64,000 nt of DNA from Hanleya hanleyi. Taxonomy: Eukaryota > Mollusca > Polyplacophora > Lepidopleurida > Hanleyidae. The DNA lies in contig JAVTVY010039249.1 in NCBI GenBank assembly GCA_036873755.1, positions 98,552 to 162,551 on the forward strand, written 5' to 3'. Under the pieces are notes generated by a model. That model saw only the letters and a program-made list of their open reading frames with translations, was not told the origin of the DNA and did no database searches. Shown here one piece after another: positions 1 to 13,479 of the stretch. A program made the translations under genes and the position numbers. How positions within the stretch are numbered: position 1 is the stretch's first letter; each line of letters starts with the position of its first letter.

Positions 1-1189
1 AATAACCGTGAGTGTGACATTAAACCAGATCAACCTCGTCATATCTGTCATCAGTACCCACCGTCATCCGTACCGATAATAAGCAATAACTACAAGACAC
101 TACTACAAAAAAATATACATGCTATGTTTTGCTCAGAGAAGCGATCTACAGTTATTAATGTCAGCAAGTCCTCATGACGCTCACGTTGTCATCTCCGTGT
201 AATCAACCAGTTTTCCCTAAACCATAGACATTATCAAGTCGTGTTCGAGAGTAGAAGATATTTCAGTCAAGCTTAATAGGTTTCGAGCGTTCATATGGAC
301 ATCAGGAAGATCACGAATTATATGATATGCATACTGTCCCTACCATCGGACGAGGCGTAAAATAATACACAGGCTACGAGGTGTAGAGTACACGCAAGCC
401 GGGCCCGTGTGATTTCTTGTGTCTTATTTATCACCAAACTGTAGAAACTTGGGCCCAAGGGGTTCAGTAAATTAGTCTTGTTCACACAATCTCCGCCAAC
501 GGCATACCCAAGAAGATAAATCCAGAATTTGAACAGAACTTCTCTTGACTGAACTTGTATTAACCCTTCTATCAATCTAGAATATTATGCCAGAATACGC
601 TCGACAGGCGCGAAGATTTGTATTTCTTCATTTCGACAGTTTTGATATTAAGCTACTTGAGTTTACTGATTCAAAAGGAGCGCATTAATGTAGATGAGAT
701 CAATACATATATCGATCCGTGTTGGATGAAAAGTTCCTGCTGAATATTTTCAGAGGCGTTATTTCTCTCTGTGGTAATGTGTTTATTTCGTTTATTAGCT
801 CTAGAATGTGGTAATCATCAAACTCTTGCCAGATAAATTTGACGATTTTAATTTGATGACATTTCTTAATCCCAGAAGTCAATGTTAATCATCCACAGAA
901 GAACACTCGGTGATACTTTTCCCGATTCTAAAGGTCACCGGCAATTTGTCAAGTATACTAGGTTTGAAGTATCTCATTTATCAGTTCAGTGAAGTAAGAA
1001 ATTGAGTAATGTTTATACTGTTTTTGTTGGCACGCTAGCAGACCTATACTATATTCACATTAACAAAATACAAATATATGGCCGATTTGATGATGTCACA
1101 CTGACATATCCATGTACCTAAAAAAGCAAGAAGAAAAATGAAACGTTAGGAAAGGAGCAGAATTGTTGATACCAATTAATTTTTGATAA
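1..1189. other. Unassigned stretch, possibly degraded block P
   Basis: Around 130-300 a faint echo of block P appears (AGAAGCGATCTACAGTTATTAATG, CATATGGACATCAGGAAGATC). No gene supported. Confidence 0.3.
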
Positions 1190-2755
1190 CAAGCATCAAA
1201 TCTGACATTCTATATTCAGCCGTCGTCCATAATATAATCCTACGACCTATTTCGAGTGACATCACCAATTCCAAATGTGTATTTAAATGATAAAAACACA
1301 GGATGGTTTCCTGCAATTACAAGCGTCTAGTCCGTCATTCATAATCCAGCCGTCGTCCATTAGAGAATATCCGCGTCCATAATCCAAAGACCTATTCCAT
1401 TTTCCATATAACAGTATTAGCACCAAATTCAAAAAGACAATCATAGTATACAAAAACATAGGCTTGTTTCCTGCAAGAGAAGCGGTCAACAGTTTTCAAT
1501 GATGCCGGCAAGACATCATGATGTTCCAAAAATATCAAATCCGTATCGCTGATCAGTATTCTTAATCCATAATATTCGTTGTGAAGTCGTCATCTAAAGA
1601 ATGATGTATCTCAGTCACGCTTTGATTGTGAGTGTTCATATAAGTACCATGAGGTTCTTGAAGTACATGGGTTTCTAGTGATGTCAGCAAAACACGAATA
1701 ACTTGTTTACATACAATCATACTCAATGACCGTTATTCTCTATCCAGATGAATTTCCAATTCTTTTTTTAGAGAAAGTATCTCAGCCACGCTTGAATTGT
1801 GCCTGTTCATTTAAACTCCACGGAGTTGTAAAACAGATGATATTCAAACGGCCCCGCCATGGGTAAAGGGAAATTAGGCTTACGTTTCGAAACATAGCAA
1901 CAGAGAACTTGCACACTACGATCGTATATGTATCAAAGAATTTGAGAATGGAAGCGTTTGGTGGTATAGCCCTGTTTCACAAGTTTATGCAATGCAATAA
2001 TATTCTCTGCACCACAGGCCATGGTGTTGATTAAAATAACCACAATCTGTACATGATCTAGCAAATGCTAACAGGCACGATATGTATACGCCATATGCAG
2101 GTCCTCCTGGAATATTGCTATTCAGAAATCGGTAGTTAACCCTACCTGGCCTGGGTCCCCCTATCAAACTTTCTTCCGCATCTCTGGAACAAAAAAATGA
2201 AAGCTGACGCTCCGCGATTTTTTAGTTTCTGGTATTGGGGACATTTTGAGCCTATTTGCATAACCCCGCGAGTAGGGAACCATGAGTAAATTCAAGATGG
2301 CGGCCACGTGGGATAGCAGAAAAGTGATGCTTTCGTCATTTTTCTTCAAAATTCCAGCTTTTCTTCGAGGAAAATTTGGCAAAATCTATTTTATTTCGCA
2401 TCAAAGTATTATTTAAACCACATAAACATCTTGGATTTTTGCACATTTTCTCATAGAGCTTGACTCAATGGCATAGTGTGGTAAGTTTCAATCCCCTAGC
2501 TCAAGATGTAGGAAAAATATTTACGGGGGGGAATGCCCCTCACACCTCCTCCAAGCCTGGACAGGTCCCAAAATCATAGGCCAGATAGGGTTAACAATGT
2601 CAAAATTGTAATCGTCTCATTTGTCGAAGAGTCGACCCAATGGTGCACAATTTGTACGCATTGGAATAGCTATACGCAGTTGGTATATGGTATTGCCGAA
2701 TTTGACATAGATATTGTTAATGAGAAGTCCAAGCAATGTTATAATTGATGATAAT
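1190..2755 (+). repeat. Block P copy 1
   Basis: Contains all block P landmarks in order, interrupted only by the TTAA element. TTCAGCCGTCGTCCAT...GTTTCCTGCAA is tandemly doubled at 1218-1318 and 1345-1474. At about 1911-1920 it reads CACACTACGATCGTATATG where copy 2 has the 6.7-kb element, so it acts as its empty site. Confidence 0.8.
2136..2594 (+). mobile_element. TTAA miniature element with verified insertion site
   Basis: TTAA at 2136 and 2591 with CCCTACCTGGCCTGGG and its inverse AGGCCAGATAGGG. Contains CCACGTGGG next to GATGGCGGC, and GCCTATTTGCATAACC (octamer). The CRE segment is deleted. The matching site in block P copy 2 (41780-41785) is uninterrupted. Confidence 0.92.
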
Positions 2756-2759
2756 CAAA

Positions 2760-4889
2760 TGATATCGGTTTATGTTGCTTCACACATATCAGCATTATTT
2801 AAATGTAGATGATGTTTCGTCGAGGTCATTGTTATTCGTGCTGCTAGTATATATGTAGTAGTAGCTATTAAAATATTTACACTAATAATTTCAGTTGTTG
2901 GATCATAAGTATTGAAACGAGCAGACAAGTGACATACATTGGTACAAATGGTATCCCGTCCTCTAAACAGTTACAAGGTTAATGTTAATTCGCAAACATA
3001 TCGATGGTGTATAAATCGGTTATCCCTGTTCGAATGTTGGCATTAATGATGTCTTGCAAAGAAACCAATTTGTTTTCTTTAAATTTTCATTTCATGTATA
3101 TTTTGAATTTATGCTGTAGCTGTTAATAAAGGTTTTTCGATGATTGACGGGATAATTCCTTCATGGATGATTGACGGCTGAATACAGAATGTCGGATCTG
3201 ACGCCTGCATGTTTTAATGAGGTACGGTTAATGATGCAGTAATTCTTACGGTCGACGGCCCAGTACTGATTGTAGGATCAGGTGTTTTCCTTCTCTGACT
3301 TGCTTGATCCGATTAGGCTCACCAAATAGTTACCTCGAACTAATATAATTAGCTTGATTACTACTACGTTGTGTGCTCGGATCGTCAGCAACATCCCATA
3401 ACAAATCAAATACAGGAAAAAGGAATGATCTGTTCCGAGAACAGGGGACGCAGGTGCTAACTAACTCAAATGAGACCATTAACGGCTGTAGCTCGCAGAT
3501 AAGGCATCTCAATTTGAGCCCTCAAATGGTTGATCGATTACATGTACATTCCTAGTGTTCGCTAAACCCAGATGCGGCATTTCTTTTGGTACACGTTTTT
3601 TTCTTCTTCACTGTACTTTCCGTTGGAGACACTGCTAGCGAAAATATTACTGTGACGCACTGTGGCGGTACATGATAGGCCTAGTACATGTTGCTAAATA
3701 CGCTTGAAATATGTTCAGTTCGCGGTCAATAAAGTGATTTTGTGTGTGTGTTTTCAGGACACATCATGACGAGGCAAAGGCTTCGACACTATACTTACTG
3801 AGAATTGAGCTTCTGCATATAAGTAATACAGTAAAGATATCATCTATCTAATAAACTGGTTGAAGAAATGTTTACTAGCTCATGTCTCGCTCAACTAGAC
3901 TGCATCAACATTGGTTGGACGTATGTCCATCGACATGAAAACCGTCAAGGGCCATCTTGCAGCTCCACTCAAATAAAGCATGCATGTGCCTCAAACCATA
4001 GTTCAGTTTGTCTTCAGGTTTCACGTTAGATATTTTTCAAAACTAATTTCTGATTCCAAAAGCCAAATGATATAGTTAATATCATAGAAATAACTGTAAA
4101 CAATATTGATTTCAGTAACTTATCGCAGTCGCACGTGCCCCGTTTGTGGAATTCAATATCTTAAAGTTTCCTAGAGATTGCACCCATACTGTTGGCATCT
4201 TGGGCTGGAGTGATTCTCCACTGTTTCCAGCCTGCAAATGAGTCACATTTCACGTTCGGAATCTGCTACATTTGTGTACAGAATTTCATTAATTATTGAA
4301 TAATCTCCTCTGCAGAAATGTTTCATAACGGATTCAGTTCCTGTTCAGTAAGATAATATATTAAAAGATCACTTTCAATGCCCGAAGTTTCGTCGATCCA
4401 CTCTCTTTGAGACGCACCTTCCTAAGAACACATCTTGTGTGGAGAATGTAACCTTACAACAATCATTATATGGGTATCCTGGAGAAACATTCCATTCACC
4501 ACAAATGCTGTCCCCATGGATAAGTTCAGAGAATCTGCAGTGTCTAATGAATTAGTGTGTATGCGACAGTCTCCATGTTTACACGGGTAACTCGAGTTTA
4601 CTGGAAAACTTGAATACACGCGTCAGTCGGACATTTAGTAGCCACCCGTCGTTGTCGAACACCAAGAAATGCAACAGATCGTTGAAAGCGTCTCCCATAT
4701 ATCTGACTGGCACAGCAGCTCAGTTGGTCTGTTAGTAACAGTGTTTGTACAGTGGGCATCCAATTCTATTTCAAGATTCTATCATTGCGTTAAGATGCTA
4801 AGTATTATATGACATATGTCACATTTGCGACATGCAATTACATCGATGTTAATATGCTCCACAGTTGATATTGTATTGCGTGATCTATA
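2760..4889. other. Unassigned AT-rich stretch
   Basis: Short overlapping ORFs only (for example 3330-3555 on both strands). No repeat or gene supported. Confidence 0.4.
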
Positions 4890-5216
4890 GTATAACTAGG
4901 TTTTTTCATTTCGAGTTTGATCAGTGCTGGCCAAATCTCTGGAGCTCAAGCGGGTTAAGACTGATACACAACGTGCAAAAGTTCATGAAAAGCTGACAGA
5001 TTTATGGTGTTCTTCCACTATACCTGGTGTAATCCTCTATTAAGACATCATTATGGAGAACAGGAACAAGCGATCTGATCACGTTCTGAATCAATCGATC
5101 ATGGTACATATCTCTTATTTGCTCTGCAATTGAAATCTACAGTTAAATTACTTTGACTTGTGTGATCCGTTTAACATAGAAATAAACGGACATTATTAAG
5201 GTAAGAGAAGTCACCT

Positions 5217-6001
5217 TTAACCCTCCCAAGCCTGGAGGGCCATTAGGGGCCGTGTGGTCATGTCATACAAGTTGCCGCATGAACAGGTACAATAAAAGCG
5301 TACCCGAGATACAACACATATCACGAATCGTTAGATTCTTGTTATGTGCTTTAGAATAGTTTAACCAGAAGACTATGCCGTGAAGTCATGTGGCTCTGTC
5401 AGTATGTCGGCACCTCTTCCCACTTCCATTATATGCGTTGTAATTATGACCCTCTACCAAACTTTCTGCGCTATATTCGGAACGACATAAAAATGAGAGC
5501 TAACACTCTATGACTTTATAGTTTATCATATTGAGATCATTTTGAGCCTGTTTGCATAACCCCACGAGCAGTGAGAGGATCATGGGAAAATTCGAGATGG
5601 TGCCCACGTGGGGTACCAGAAAAGTGACATTTTCGTCATTCTTTTCAAAATTTCTGCTTTTCTGCGAGAAAAAGTGTGCAAAAACTATTTTATTTCACAT
5701 CTGATCAATATTCACAAATTTATCATGCAGTTTTTGCGGATAAATCACATAAATACAAAAATCGATAAATCTGACCGAAAAATCGACCAGAAATGCTTTT
5801 TTGAAAATGACGTCACTGTGACGTCATCAAAGCGGCCATCTTGTTCTTTTTTACATTTTCTGGTAGACATTGACCCAACGGTAAAGTGTAATGAGTTTCA
5901 GCTCCCTAACTCAAGGGGTAAGGAAAATAATTGGGGGGAGGGGACGAAATGGCCCCCTCAGGCCTGGACAGGTCCCCAAAATCCCTTCCAGATTGAGGCA
6001 A
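5217..6001 (+). mobile_element. TTAA miniature element with ~210-bp internal extra sequence
   Basis: TTAACCCTCCCAAGCCTGG at 5217. Family sequence then jumps to CCCTCTACCAAACTTTCTGC at 5449, so 5240-5447 looks inserted. Further on: CCACGTGG, TGACGTCA at 5808 and 5819, CGGCCATCTTG, and a right end CAGGCCTGGACAGG...CAGATTGAGG without TTAA. A 154-codon ORF (5608-6072) lies inside it and is not a gene. Confidence 0.8.
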
Positions 6002-6099
6002 TTGCTAGCTACGGTGTATGTCCATGTATATCAGCAGGACTTGAAGGTCGAGGATTAACTCTATCCTCTTAAGGCTCAAGGCTCTCTTTCTAGCACAAC

Positions 6100-6416
6100 A
6101 TGAGATTGTGACTGAAAAGTTGCGTTTTTTTGTTTTTTTTTCTTAAACTGTCAAAATTATTTTATTCCACGTGTTATAATTATTTCCTGAATTATCATAT
6201 AGAAATTTCGGAGAAATTTGTATAGTGGAAAATTTGGATAATCTGAATCTACTGACATTTTATTCAAATTTTCTGATTAAGCTTGACCTCGAGATATATT
6301 GTGGGAATTTTCAGCCCCCTAGCCCAAGGATTAGGTAAAACATGTAGGGGGAGCGACCAAATTACTCTCCCCCTAGCTGCTGTACACCTCAAATCGGTCA
6401 GGCCATATGGGGTTAA
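6100..6416 (+). mobile_element. Strongly diverged TTAA miniature element
   Basis: Keeps AAAATTATTTTATTCCACG, AGCTTGACC, CCCCTAGCCCAAGG and an ATATGGGGTTAA end (TTAA 6413-6416), but lacks CRE, YY1 and the left end. Confidence 0.5.
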
Positions 6417-7015
6417 AACTAATGTTGGTACGTCAGACGCTTTATTCGTCAGCTATTCAAATGCACATATGCACATATTTGGTATCCGTATGATTATTGG
6501 ACTAACGAGTACCAGTGGTTACCCACAAATACAGATAGAATTGATCGTTAACAGTGCGGAAGTTGTCAGTTATCTTGGACCAGAATCAATTCAGACAGTG
6601 TGAGCTAGCAATTTAGTTAGATATATACCCCAAGCTCAGACTCATCTAGTCCTGCCTTCAAACACGAAAAAACATATTTTTTCTGAGCTAGAGTCTTTCT
6701 GATCTTACCGAAATGTTTCATCACACACACACGTAAGTTTTTCAAAGAAATATTTCATTAAGATTAAGATTCCGCCTATTTGACTTGGACAAATGCTGAA
6801 AGTATGAAATGAAATATTCGATTTATATTATCCAGACTGCTCGGTTGATCAACCAGTAACTGCAATGGCCTATTGGAAATCCATTGCTTTTGTATTCTGG
6901 TGATTTGTCAGATATCTGTTTAAACAGTTTTGACGTGTAATTAATTATATTTCCGATGTTGCTGTGTAACCGATCACTTGTCAATTGAATATGATTCCAT
7001 TTTGATTGAAACTGA

Positions 7016-8039
7016 CACATGGATATTATTAATTAAATTGAGGAGAATAATTTATTCTCATATTTTTATACCGTACGATACTGTAGAAAGATCAATTGGT
7101 CTGATAAAAAGGCTTTTTAATCTAAAACGATATCCCCTGGCTTGATAGCGACGATTATTTTATTGCAAAATGTCGAATGTTAACAAGTACTTGGTTGGTG
7201 AAATTTAACTATGAATATAATAGCAATGAAGAAAATATGTTCAGCTTGTAACTTGCTAAAATTTTCTAAACTAATTGTTCAAACTTCTCAAATAAGGGTT
7301 CAATATGAGCAAAGTCGTACAAGCTTATTTTTCACTTTGTTTTCACTAAATTAAAAATTCCCAAAAGTTGGTTACGAGCCCAGAAGTGAATTCCATCACC
7401 TGGAATTATTTTCTCAAAGGAATCTGTATATGCCCGAGGTATATTCATATAAACTTTTGAAAAATTCTGTCCTTGATTTTTTTAGGTGAGGAACCTCAAC
7501 CTTTATCCGTCGTCAATACCAAGGCAAGCATCAGATCGTCGAAGACGTTTTCTACATCTGGAGTGGCATGACATCTCTGTAACAGCCCAGTGGACCCCCT
7601 GTCTTCGCATATCCAAGCCGAACACTACACGTGTTGCCGTGGCTGAACACGACACATTATTTGATCAGAATACGGGATTGGTGATGTCGTCGCTCTATAA
7701 ATATTCTGTGGTCCATATTAGGAGAAGTGCAATGTATGTATGACCTCTTAAAAATTCACGGTGTTGGCAAGCTCCTATCTTTATTGGCTATATGACATCA
7801 CGTGCGTTTGCCGGTTTGAACAATTTACTCTATTCAGTATGTCAAGGTAAATGACGGAACGTTAGTGTAGCATTTAACTTGAAATGTGAAGCTGCTGGTA
7901 ACCGTGCTAACTCAGTGGACCTGATTTGTAATTATATTTGAAGATCATGTCATTTGGAAGAGATGCCAAGTACCAGTTGACAAAGGTCACATATTAGTGA
8001 CATGCAGGTACGTCGAAAGTAATCTGCTCGACATTCGCC
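7016..8039. other. Unassigned AT-rich stretch
   Basis: A plus-strand ORF of 85 codons at 7486-7743 has no recognised motif. Nothing else supported. Confidence 0.35.
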
Positions 8040-8984
8040 TCCGTCATCTAACAATGCTGGGCAATTTCATTTCGAGTTTGATCAGTTTGACCGTTCTCTG
8101 TGGTTCTAAAGATAAGTGGGTTAAAAGTGATACACAACAAAGAAACGTTCATCAACAGATGACAGATTTACAATGTTTTTCTGACGTTTAACTAAGAACC
8201 AATTCAAATGATGTAATCCTTCATCAAGTAATCGCTATGGAGAACACGAACAAAGAATGTTCTAAACTCAATCGATCATGATCCAAATGTAATGTTTGCT
8301 CTGCAATTGAATTCTGCTGTCTTCTCGGTATTTTATTTGAATGGTGTGAAAGGTTTGTTTAGAGAACAAAGCAAAACAAACTAAAACTAAAACCGAATGC
8401 CCACGGAAAAAGAGATTAACAGACATTAAGACTTGCCTAAATGCAGCCGGATGTCGTGCTTTTGATCCTTATAGATATGGTGTTCCAGTTTACTGGGTCG
8501 GCCAAACAGGTCAACTGATATCAGTTCATCACGGACAATATGGAGTACAGGTTCACAAGAGCGATGCCGAATAGGACTGTTGCCATTAGGTAAAAACGTC
8601 AGATAAAACTAAGTATTTTAGAGGCCGAACGTAAAGCATCAGAGCGTGTTAAGGGATTGATCCATGCGTTCGGAAATGGGGTATGGGTAATGGACGATCG
8701 CTAGCTTACCGAAGCCTTTCTAATTTTGAAAATTGACCCAAACCAGAAATTAGCTCTTCAGTAAAATGTCTGTCCAAAAGCCTCTCCAACTGCTCAACCA
8801 AATAATACCGTTTATTTAGTATATAATAGGTCCACTAATTTCAACTTCAACTAATGAATATTAGTCGCGCAAGGCTGATGATTTTCTGTATATAATGTGT
8901 AGACGAATTTGAGCAGTGGCTATCCAATGTTAATTGTCTGCACAGCTGGCTGTGGAAAGCGAGTCGTATTTATTTCTTCTTTTT

Positions 8985-9160
8985 TTTTCATGTAACGAGT
9001 ATTCAAGTTTAATGACGATGTTACACGGGCCGTGATGTAACGCGTATCCAATTTCACCTGTCAAACGGTGCCCAAGTTAATGATACACTGACCGTGGTTT
9101 GCAAGGGTATACATTTAATTTTTGATGTAACTTGTACCCAATTTTATGATTCATGTAGCC
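8985..9160 (+). repeat. Old degenerate tandem repeat
   Basis: ATGTAACG-GTAT-CAA-TT words recur at about 8991, 9035 and 9124 with variable spacing. Only a loose pattern. Confidence 0.35.
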
Positions 9161-9423
9161 TTGTGTTAATTGATGCGAGTCGATGGAACGTGTGCTACAT
9201 TAATGGAATGGTAGTTCTCCGTGCAGTGAGTAGAGATTCCTGAAGGTTTGATTCTGTGAGTATGTTTAGCTAAGTATTTTACTCTGTTTGATCTTTTAAG
9301 GCAAGACCGCTTTGGTGTAAAACCACCCATTGAAAAGTTAAATATCCTGCACCCTAAGACTGACAATACAACTTGCAGTAGATCCTTTGCCAATTATATT
9401 TCTCGAGTCGGGGGCCTTTTTAA

Positions 9424-10017
9424 GGTGGCTCCCTGGTTACAAGAATGGCTGTCCTGCGCAGCTTTTTGCGCATAGCAATTACCTCCCTTCTAATCACACT
9501 CTTGTGCGCGAATGGATAGAATGAGATACTGTGACATGCTGCGTTTACTAAGCATCCCTTGTGACGTCATGACGTCGAATGGCAAACTCTTTGTTGGCGT
9601 GGCATTTGCCGACGTCATGACGTTGCATTGTTGCGACTTAATGCAAAATGGCGGGAGAAAGTGTGGGAGTAGGTAGATTCGGAGCCCCATTCATGCCCTT
9701 TTTTGGATGGCGACCTACCTTATATCTGAGTTATTAAAAAACTACATACTTCAAGGAATACATGTTAAAAAAATGAGAAAATTGACATGACTTTTGAATA
9801 TTCTGAAAACAATTATGTCTCAAATATTGGGTGTTTTACATAGTATTCACATTGTACCAATTTGCCATAGGTTACGTTATACGAGCTGAAAATTAGAAAA
9901 AAATAATACGCTATGCCCCAAATATTATATCATTTTCTGATAAAGGACGAACTTCCTGAGCTATACAAAAAATATGAGAAAAATGACATGACTTTGCATT
10001 TAAACCAGGGAGCCACC
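9424..10017. mobile_element. Second TTAA family: GGTGGCTCCCTGG-ended miniature element
   Basis: TTAA at 9420-9423 and 10018-10021. Perfect 15-bp inverted ends GGTGGCTCCCTGGTT. Two palindromic GACGTCATGACGT stretches at about 9562 and 9612 provide overlapping CRE-like boxes, and AAAATGGCGGG at 9646 is YY1-like. ATGAGAAAA-TGACATGACTTT is duplicated at 9775 and 9974. ORFs at 9911-10131 are on both strands and probably meaningless. Confidence 0.9.
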
Positions 10018-10318
10018 TTAAGCACCAGATCTCGTGATTCCTCGTTCGTCGAATGTTATTTTTCACCAGTAGTATCCAAGTACATTGCTGGACATACTTC
10101 GTCAATACGTAAAAGGTTTAATGTAGCGTAGTTTATGATCACGTTTGTCTGGATTTATAAGGTATGGAAACCCGTAAATGCTAATTACGGCGTATTTCTT
10201 AAGTTATGCATATTCCAGTAGATGACTATTGACAGTATTTAGATTCTAGGTTAAATTGGAATTGCCATAAGACTTTCTATTCTATTCTACATTGCGGCAA
10301 CTTTCAGAAAACCTGAGC

Positions 10319-10545
10319 CGGAAGGGGGCTAGGGAGGCTATACTACGCCTTCGAGAGGCTTTACTACGCATTAGAGGAATTAAATCAAGGCTTATTGGGG
10401 CTATGCCAAGCCTTAGAGGGACTGTACAACTCCTTTATTATGGAAAATAAACCACGCCTTAGAGGGATTATACGTCTCAGATGGACCACACAACGCCTAG
10501 AAGGGCCATACGATGCCTAAAGGGACTATACGACGCATAGTGGGG
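10319..10545 (+). repeat. Degenerate ~21-bp minisatellite
   Basis: CTATACGACGCCTTAGAGGG-like units occur about ten times with frequent substitutions, far older-looking than the arrays at 15.1 and 61.7 kb. Confidence 0.7.
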
Positions 10546-11440
10546 CGATATATTAATTTCAGACTGTAAGTAGGACTTTGCTGTAGGCAAGTTAATTTAC
10601 CTTTGTACATTTTAGTCCAGTTTCTTGCTACGAAACGTTTGTTATTGCTTGTTTTGTCCACGGAACGTGCGCTTTGCGATATCCATATATTGTTCTCAAT
10701 AAACTATGCATTTTTGTTACTTCTCGCTTTACCAGTAACACACAATATATTTACTGGGTATATACAACCCAAACCACGTAAATTAACGTTTCATATTTAA
10801 AGGCAAATATATGCAGTTAATTCTTGGGAAAATGGTGATATCTGCTGTCACGAGAGCGCGTTCACTGTTTTGGATTTGCTCCAAACATCTACTTGGTCTG
10901 CAAATGTATCAAATGGATTTGGAGTAAAATAATCTTATGTGCTGGGACGAAATGTCGCTTCTTTCCTCAGAAAATGAATCTGCGATTAATAGCTGTTTGT
11001 TCACAGCAATGTCTGAAAGCCCCACATTCTACCTTAGCGTCGATGTATAGTGCGTCAATTCATTTATACGTCGCTGCCCAATGATATTTCTAAGCGCATG
11101 ATTCCCTAATTAAATTTGTCTTGACATTTTGGTTAACCTGCCGTTCTCTCTCGGTGTTGGGTTGGCGAAGTCGCCTGATTATTGAACCAACGTGCACCAG
11201 TGGTTAACCGAAAAGGCAAACTAATATAATTGATCACTACCAGGATGGTGGATTCCACCTTGAATTCCGAGAGTTTGAAACATCAATTTAGATATCGACC
11301 TCACTCTCAGAATACTCCATTCCTACATTCAAACTCGAAAGGACGTATTTTCTCTGAGTGAGGGTTATTCTGATGTTACAGTTTCATATGTTTCATAACA
11401 AATACGTGCTTTCCTCAACGAGACATTTCATTAAGATTAC

Positions 11441-11503
11441 AAAACTTAACCTGATAGTAAATGCCTTCTATTCGTAAAACTTAACCTGATAGTAAATGCC
11501 TTC
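11441..11503 (+). repeat. 35-bp step tandem duplication
   Basis: AAAACTTAACCTGATAGTAA plus ATGCCTTC occurs at 11441 and 11476 without change, indicating a recent local duplication. Confidence 0.9.
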
Positions 11504-13479
11504 AAACTGAATGTACGAAGTAAAATAGAGGCATTTGTGAGTTTACAAGGAAATGATCAACCTCCCCACAGCGCATGCTCCATTTCGCAGGCTCCATTAC
11601 CATTCCTGCCACCAATAGCGGAAGTTGACCTTTACTACGTTGCTATGACGTATAGGGGAAACCAACCAACGTACGGTTCAGTTTGAATCCGGCCGAACAA
11701 CTCCTTTAGTGTTGCACATGAGCGAACTACTTTTCATATGCTCTGCCCAGATAACAGGGAAAATTATCTTCAGATAATTCTTTTTAACGCTAGGTCAACA
11801 GAGCTATTATGCAGACTTGAAAAATAATCGAAATGTTCGGTAAACATCTATTTTACTATATATGATGTCACTTCCGGCGATGTGCGCGAAGGCCCCGAAT
11901 CCGGTCCAAAAATCTGACCGGTGGCTGGGGTGTTATTAGACCCCCAGCGAGGTGGTTGGGATATGATCCAGATTGCCCGGTATTGGATCTAGTCCAGTGG
12001 AAATCCATTGCTATTTTAATAGTATTCGGGTGTTCGTCAGACACCAGTTTTAACAATTGTGACCTGTAATTAGATGAATTTATGGTACTATCTCGTCGAT
12101 AATTAAACAAGACGACTTCCAGCAAGCACCTGGGTATTCTAATTAGCAATGCCCAAATTAGCCGATGTACATAATACTCCAGAAAAGTCAATCCTAAAGA
12201 TATTTATTTTACTCGATTTCGTGCTGCAGGTGCGGAATATCTATATCGATGACGACTGACAACTGTATTTCCATGATCTGATGCTTGTATAATGACCTCG
12301 CTGAATCTATCGGTGATCCCGCTTTCGATGAAGTTCGTGAGCCACAGAATTTGTTCATGTGAGTCACATTACCGATTTGAGGCACATATCGGAAAGAACA
12401 CATTCATTGTTAGAAATAATATATCCATACTTATAACCATCTGCCTATTTACAGAGAAGACAAATGGCCCTTCGCGTTAACTCAACCGTACCCACCCCCG
12501 AGTTATCAAAAGAAGTATCGATTTATTTTTTTACAGGAATAAAAACCCACTACATGGCATTAAAAAACTCTTCCAATCGGTCTAAATGAAGGTTTATGCT
12601 CCCGAGTTTCGTTAGACGAGTCTCGCATTTTATGTTGATATATTTGGTTGTGTTATATATAGCTTCCTTGATTTTCTTGATCCTGTTTAATTCTTACGAC
12701 AGGCCATAGATCTGAATCCTCATTGAAGCTTGGATCCATAGATTGGAGGCATAGAACATAACGTTAGCTGACGAGTGCTCAATACATGTATCTCTGGCGA
12801 AAAAGGTTTACTCTTGGGATTAAAGTGTGTTTCAAACCTTCCATAGCCTCTGCTATAATATAGTCCAGTCGATATGTGAACAAACATTTTTTTTTCATAA
12901 AAGCATGAAATGGCAGAGAGACGTGAGCATTTCTAGATTTACAGCCCCCTCGAACTTTTCCTATGTAGGTCACAGTGGCTATTTTGTTTCAAAATAGTCA
13001 CCAGGAGCCATTATCAGCATCTATAATCCTGCAATTATTTATCTGCTTTGCAATACTTTTGTTGGTCATTTGTCAGAATATTGATAGAATGGCCCATATC
13101 AATGTTACAGGGGAGTAGTAATAAAAGCGGTTATATTGTAATATGCAGACGCCGATAACTCTTGTTTGGCCGTTTTTGGCCGCTGCCTGGATTTCTACCA
13201 TGATTTGAACATTTGAATCAATTGTATGCCCCTAAATAGGTGCCCAGATCCCCTTCAATTACTTCAATGATAATATCTCCGATTATGTCCGGAAATCTCC
13301 ACGCTCAGGGGTCAAAGTTAAATAAGGATTCCTTTCAGTTACTTAATGTTAATTGGCATCTCCGGGAATACATGCTTAGGGTAGAAGTTTTGGGGTGGTC
13401 ATTTTTATCTTGTGGATTTTACTATGGGGTGTGCATACTTGTTTTCCCTGTCTCACGCTGTAGAATACGACGGAAGGGG

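Larger units (their letters stand above)
4890..7015 (+). repeat. Block Q copy 1 (D, K, L), heavily interrupted
   Basis: D 4900-5210, K 6485-6780, L 6830-7000 (GAAATCCATTGCTTTTGTATTC). Two TTAA miniature elements lie between D and K. Confidence 0.7.
8040..12900 (+). repeat. Block Q copy 2 (D, F, K, L, G)
   Basis: D 8060-8680, F 10790-11100, K 11150-11440, L 11945-12090, G 12130-12870. Interrupted by the 9.4-kb TTAA element and minisatellites. At 8767-8772 the single tgtctg marks the empty site for foldback element FB-1 of copy 4. Confidence 0.75.

Noticed and set aside
5608..6072. 154-codon plus-strand ORF
   Set aside because: Lies inside a TTAA miniature element, and other copies do not keep the frame.
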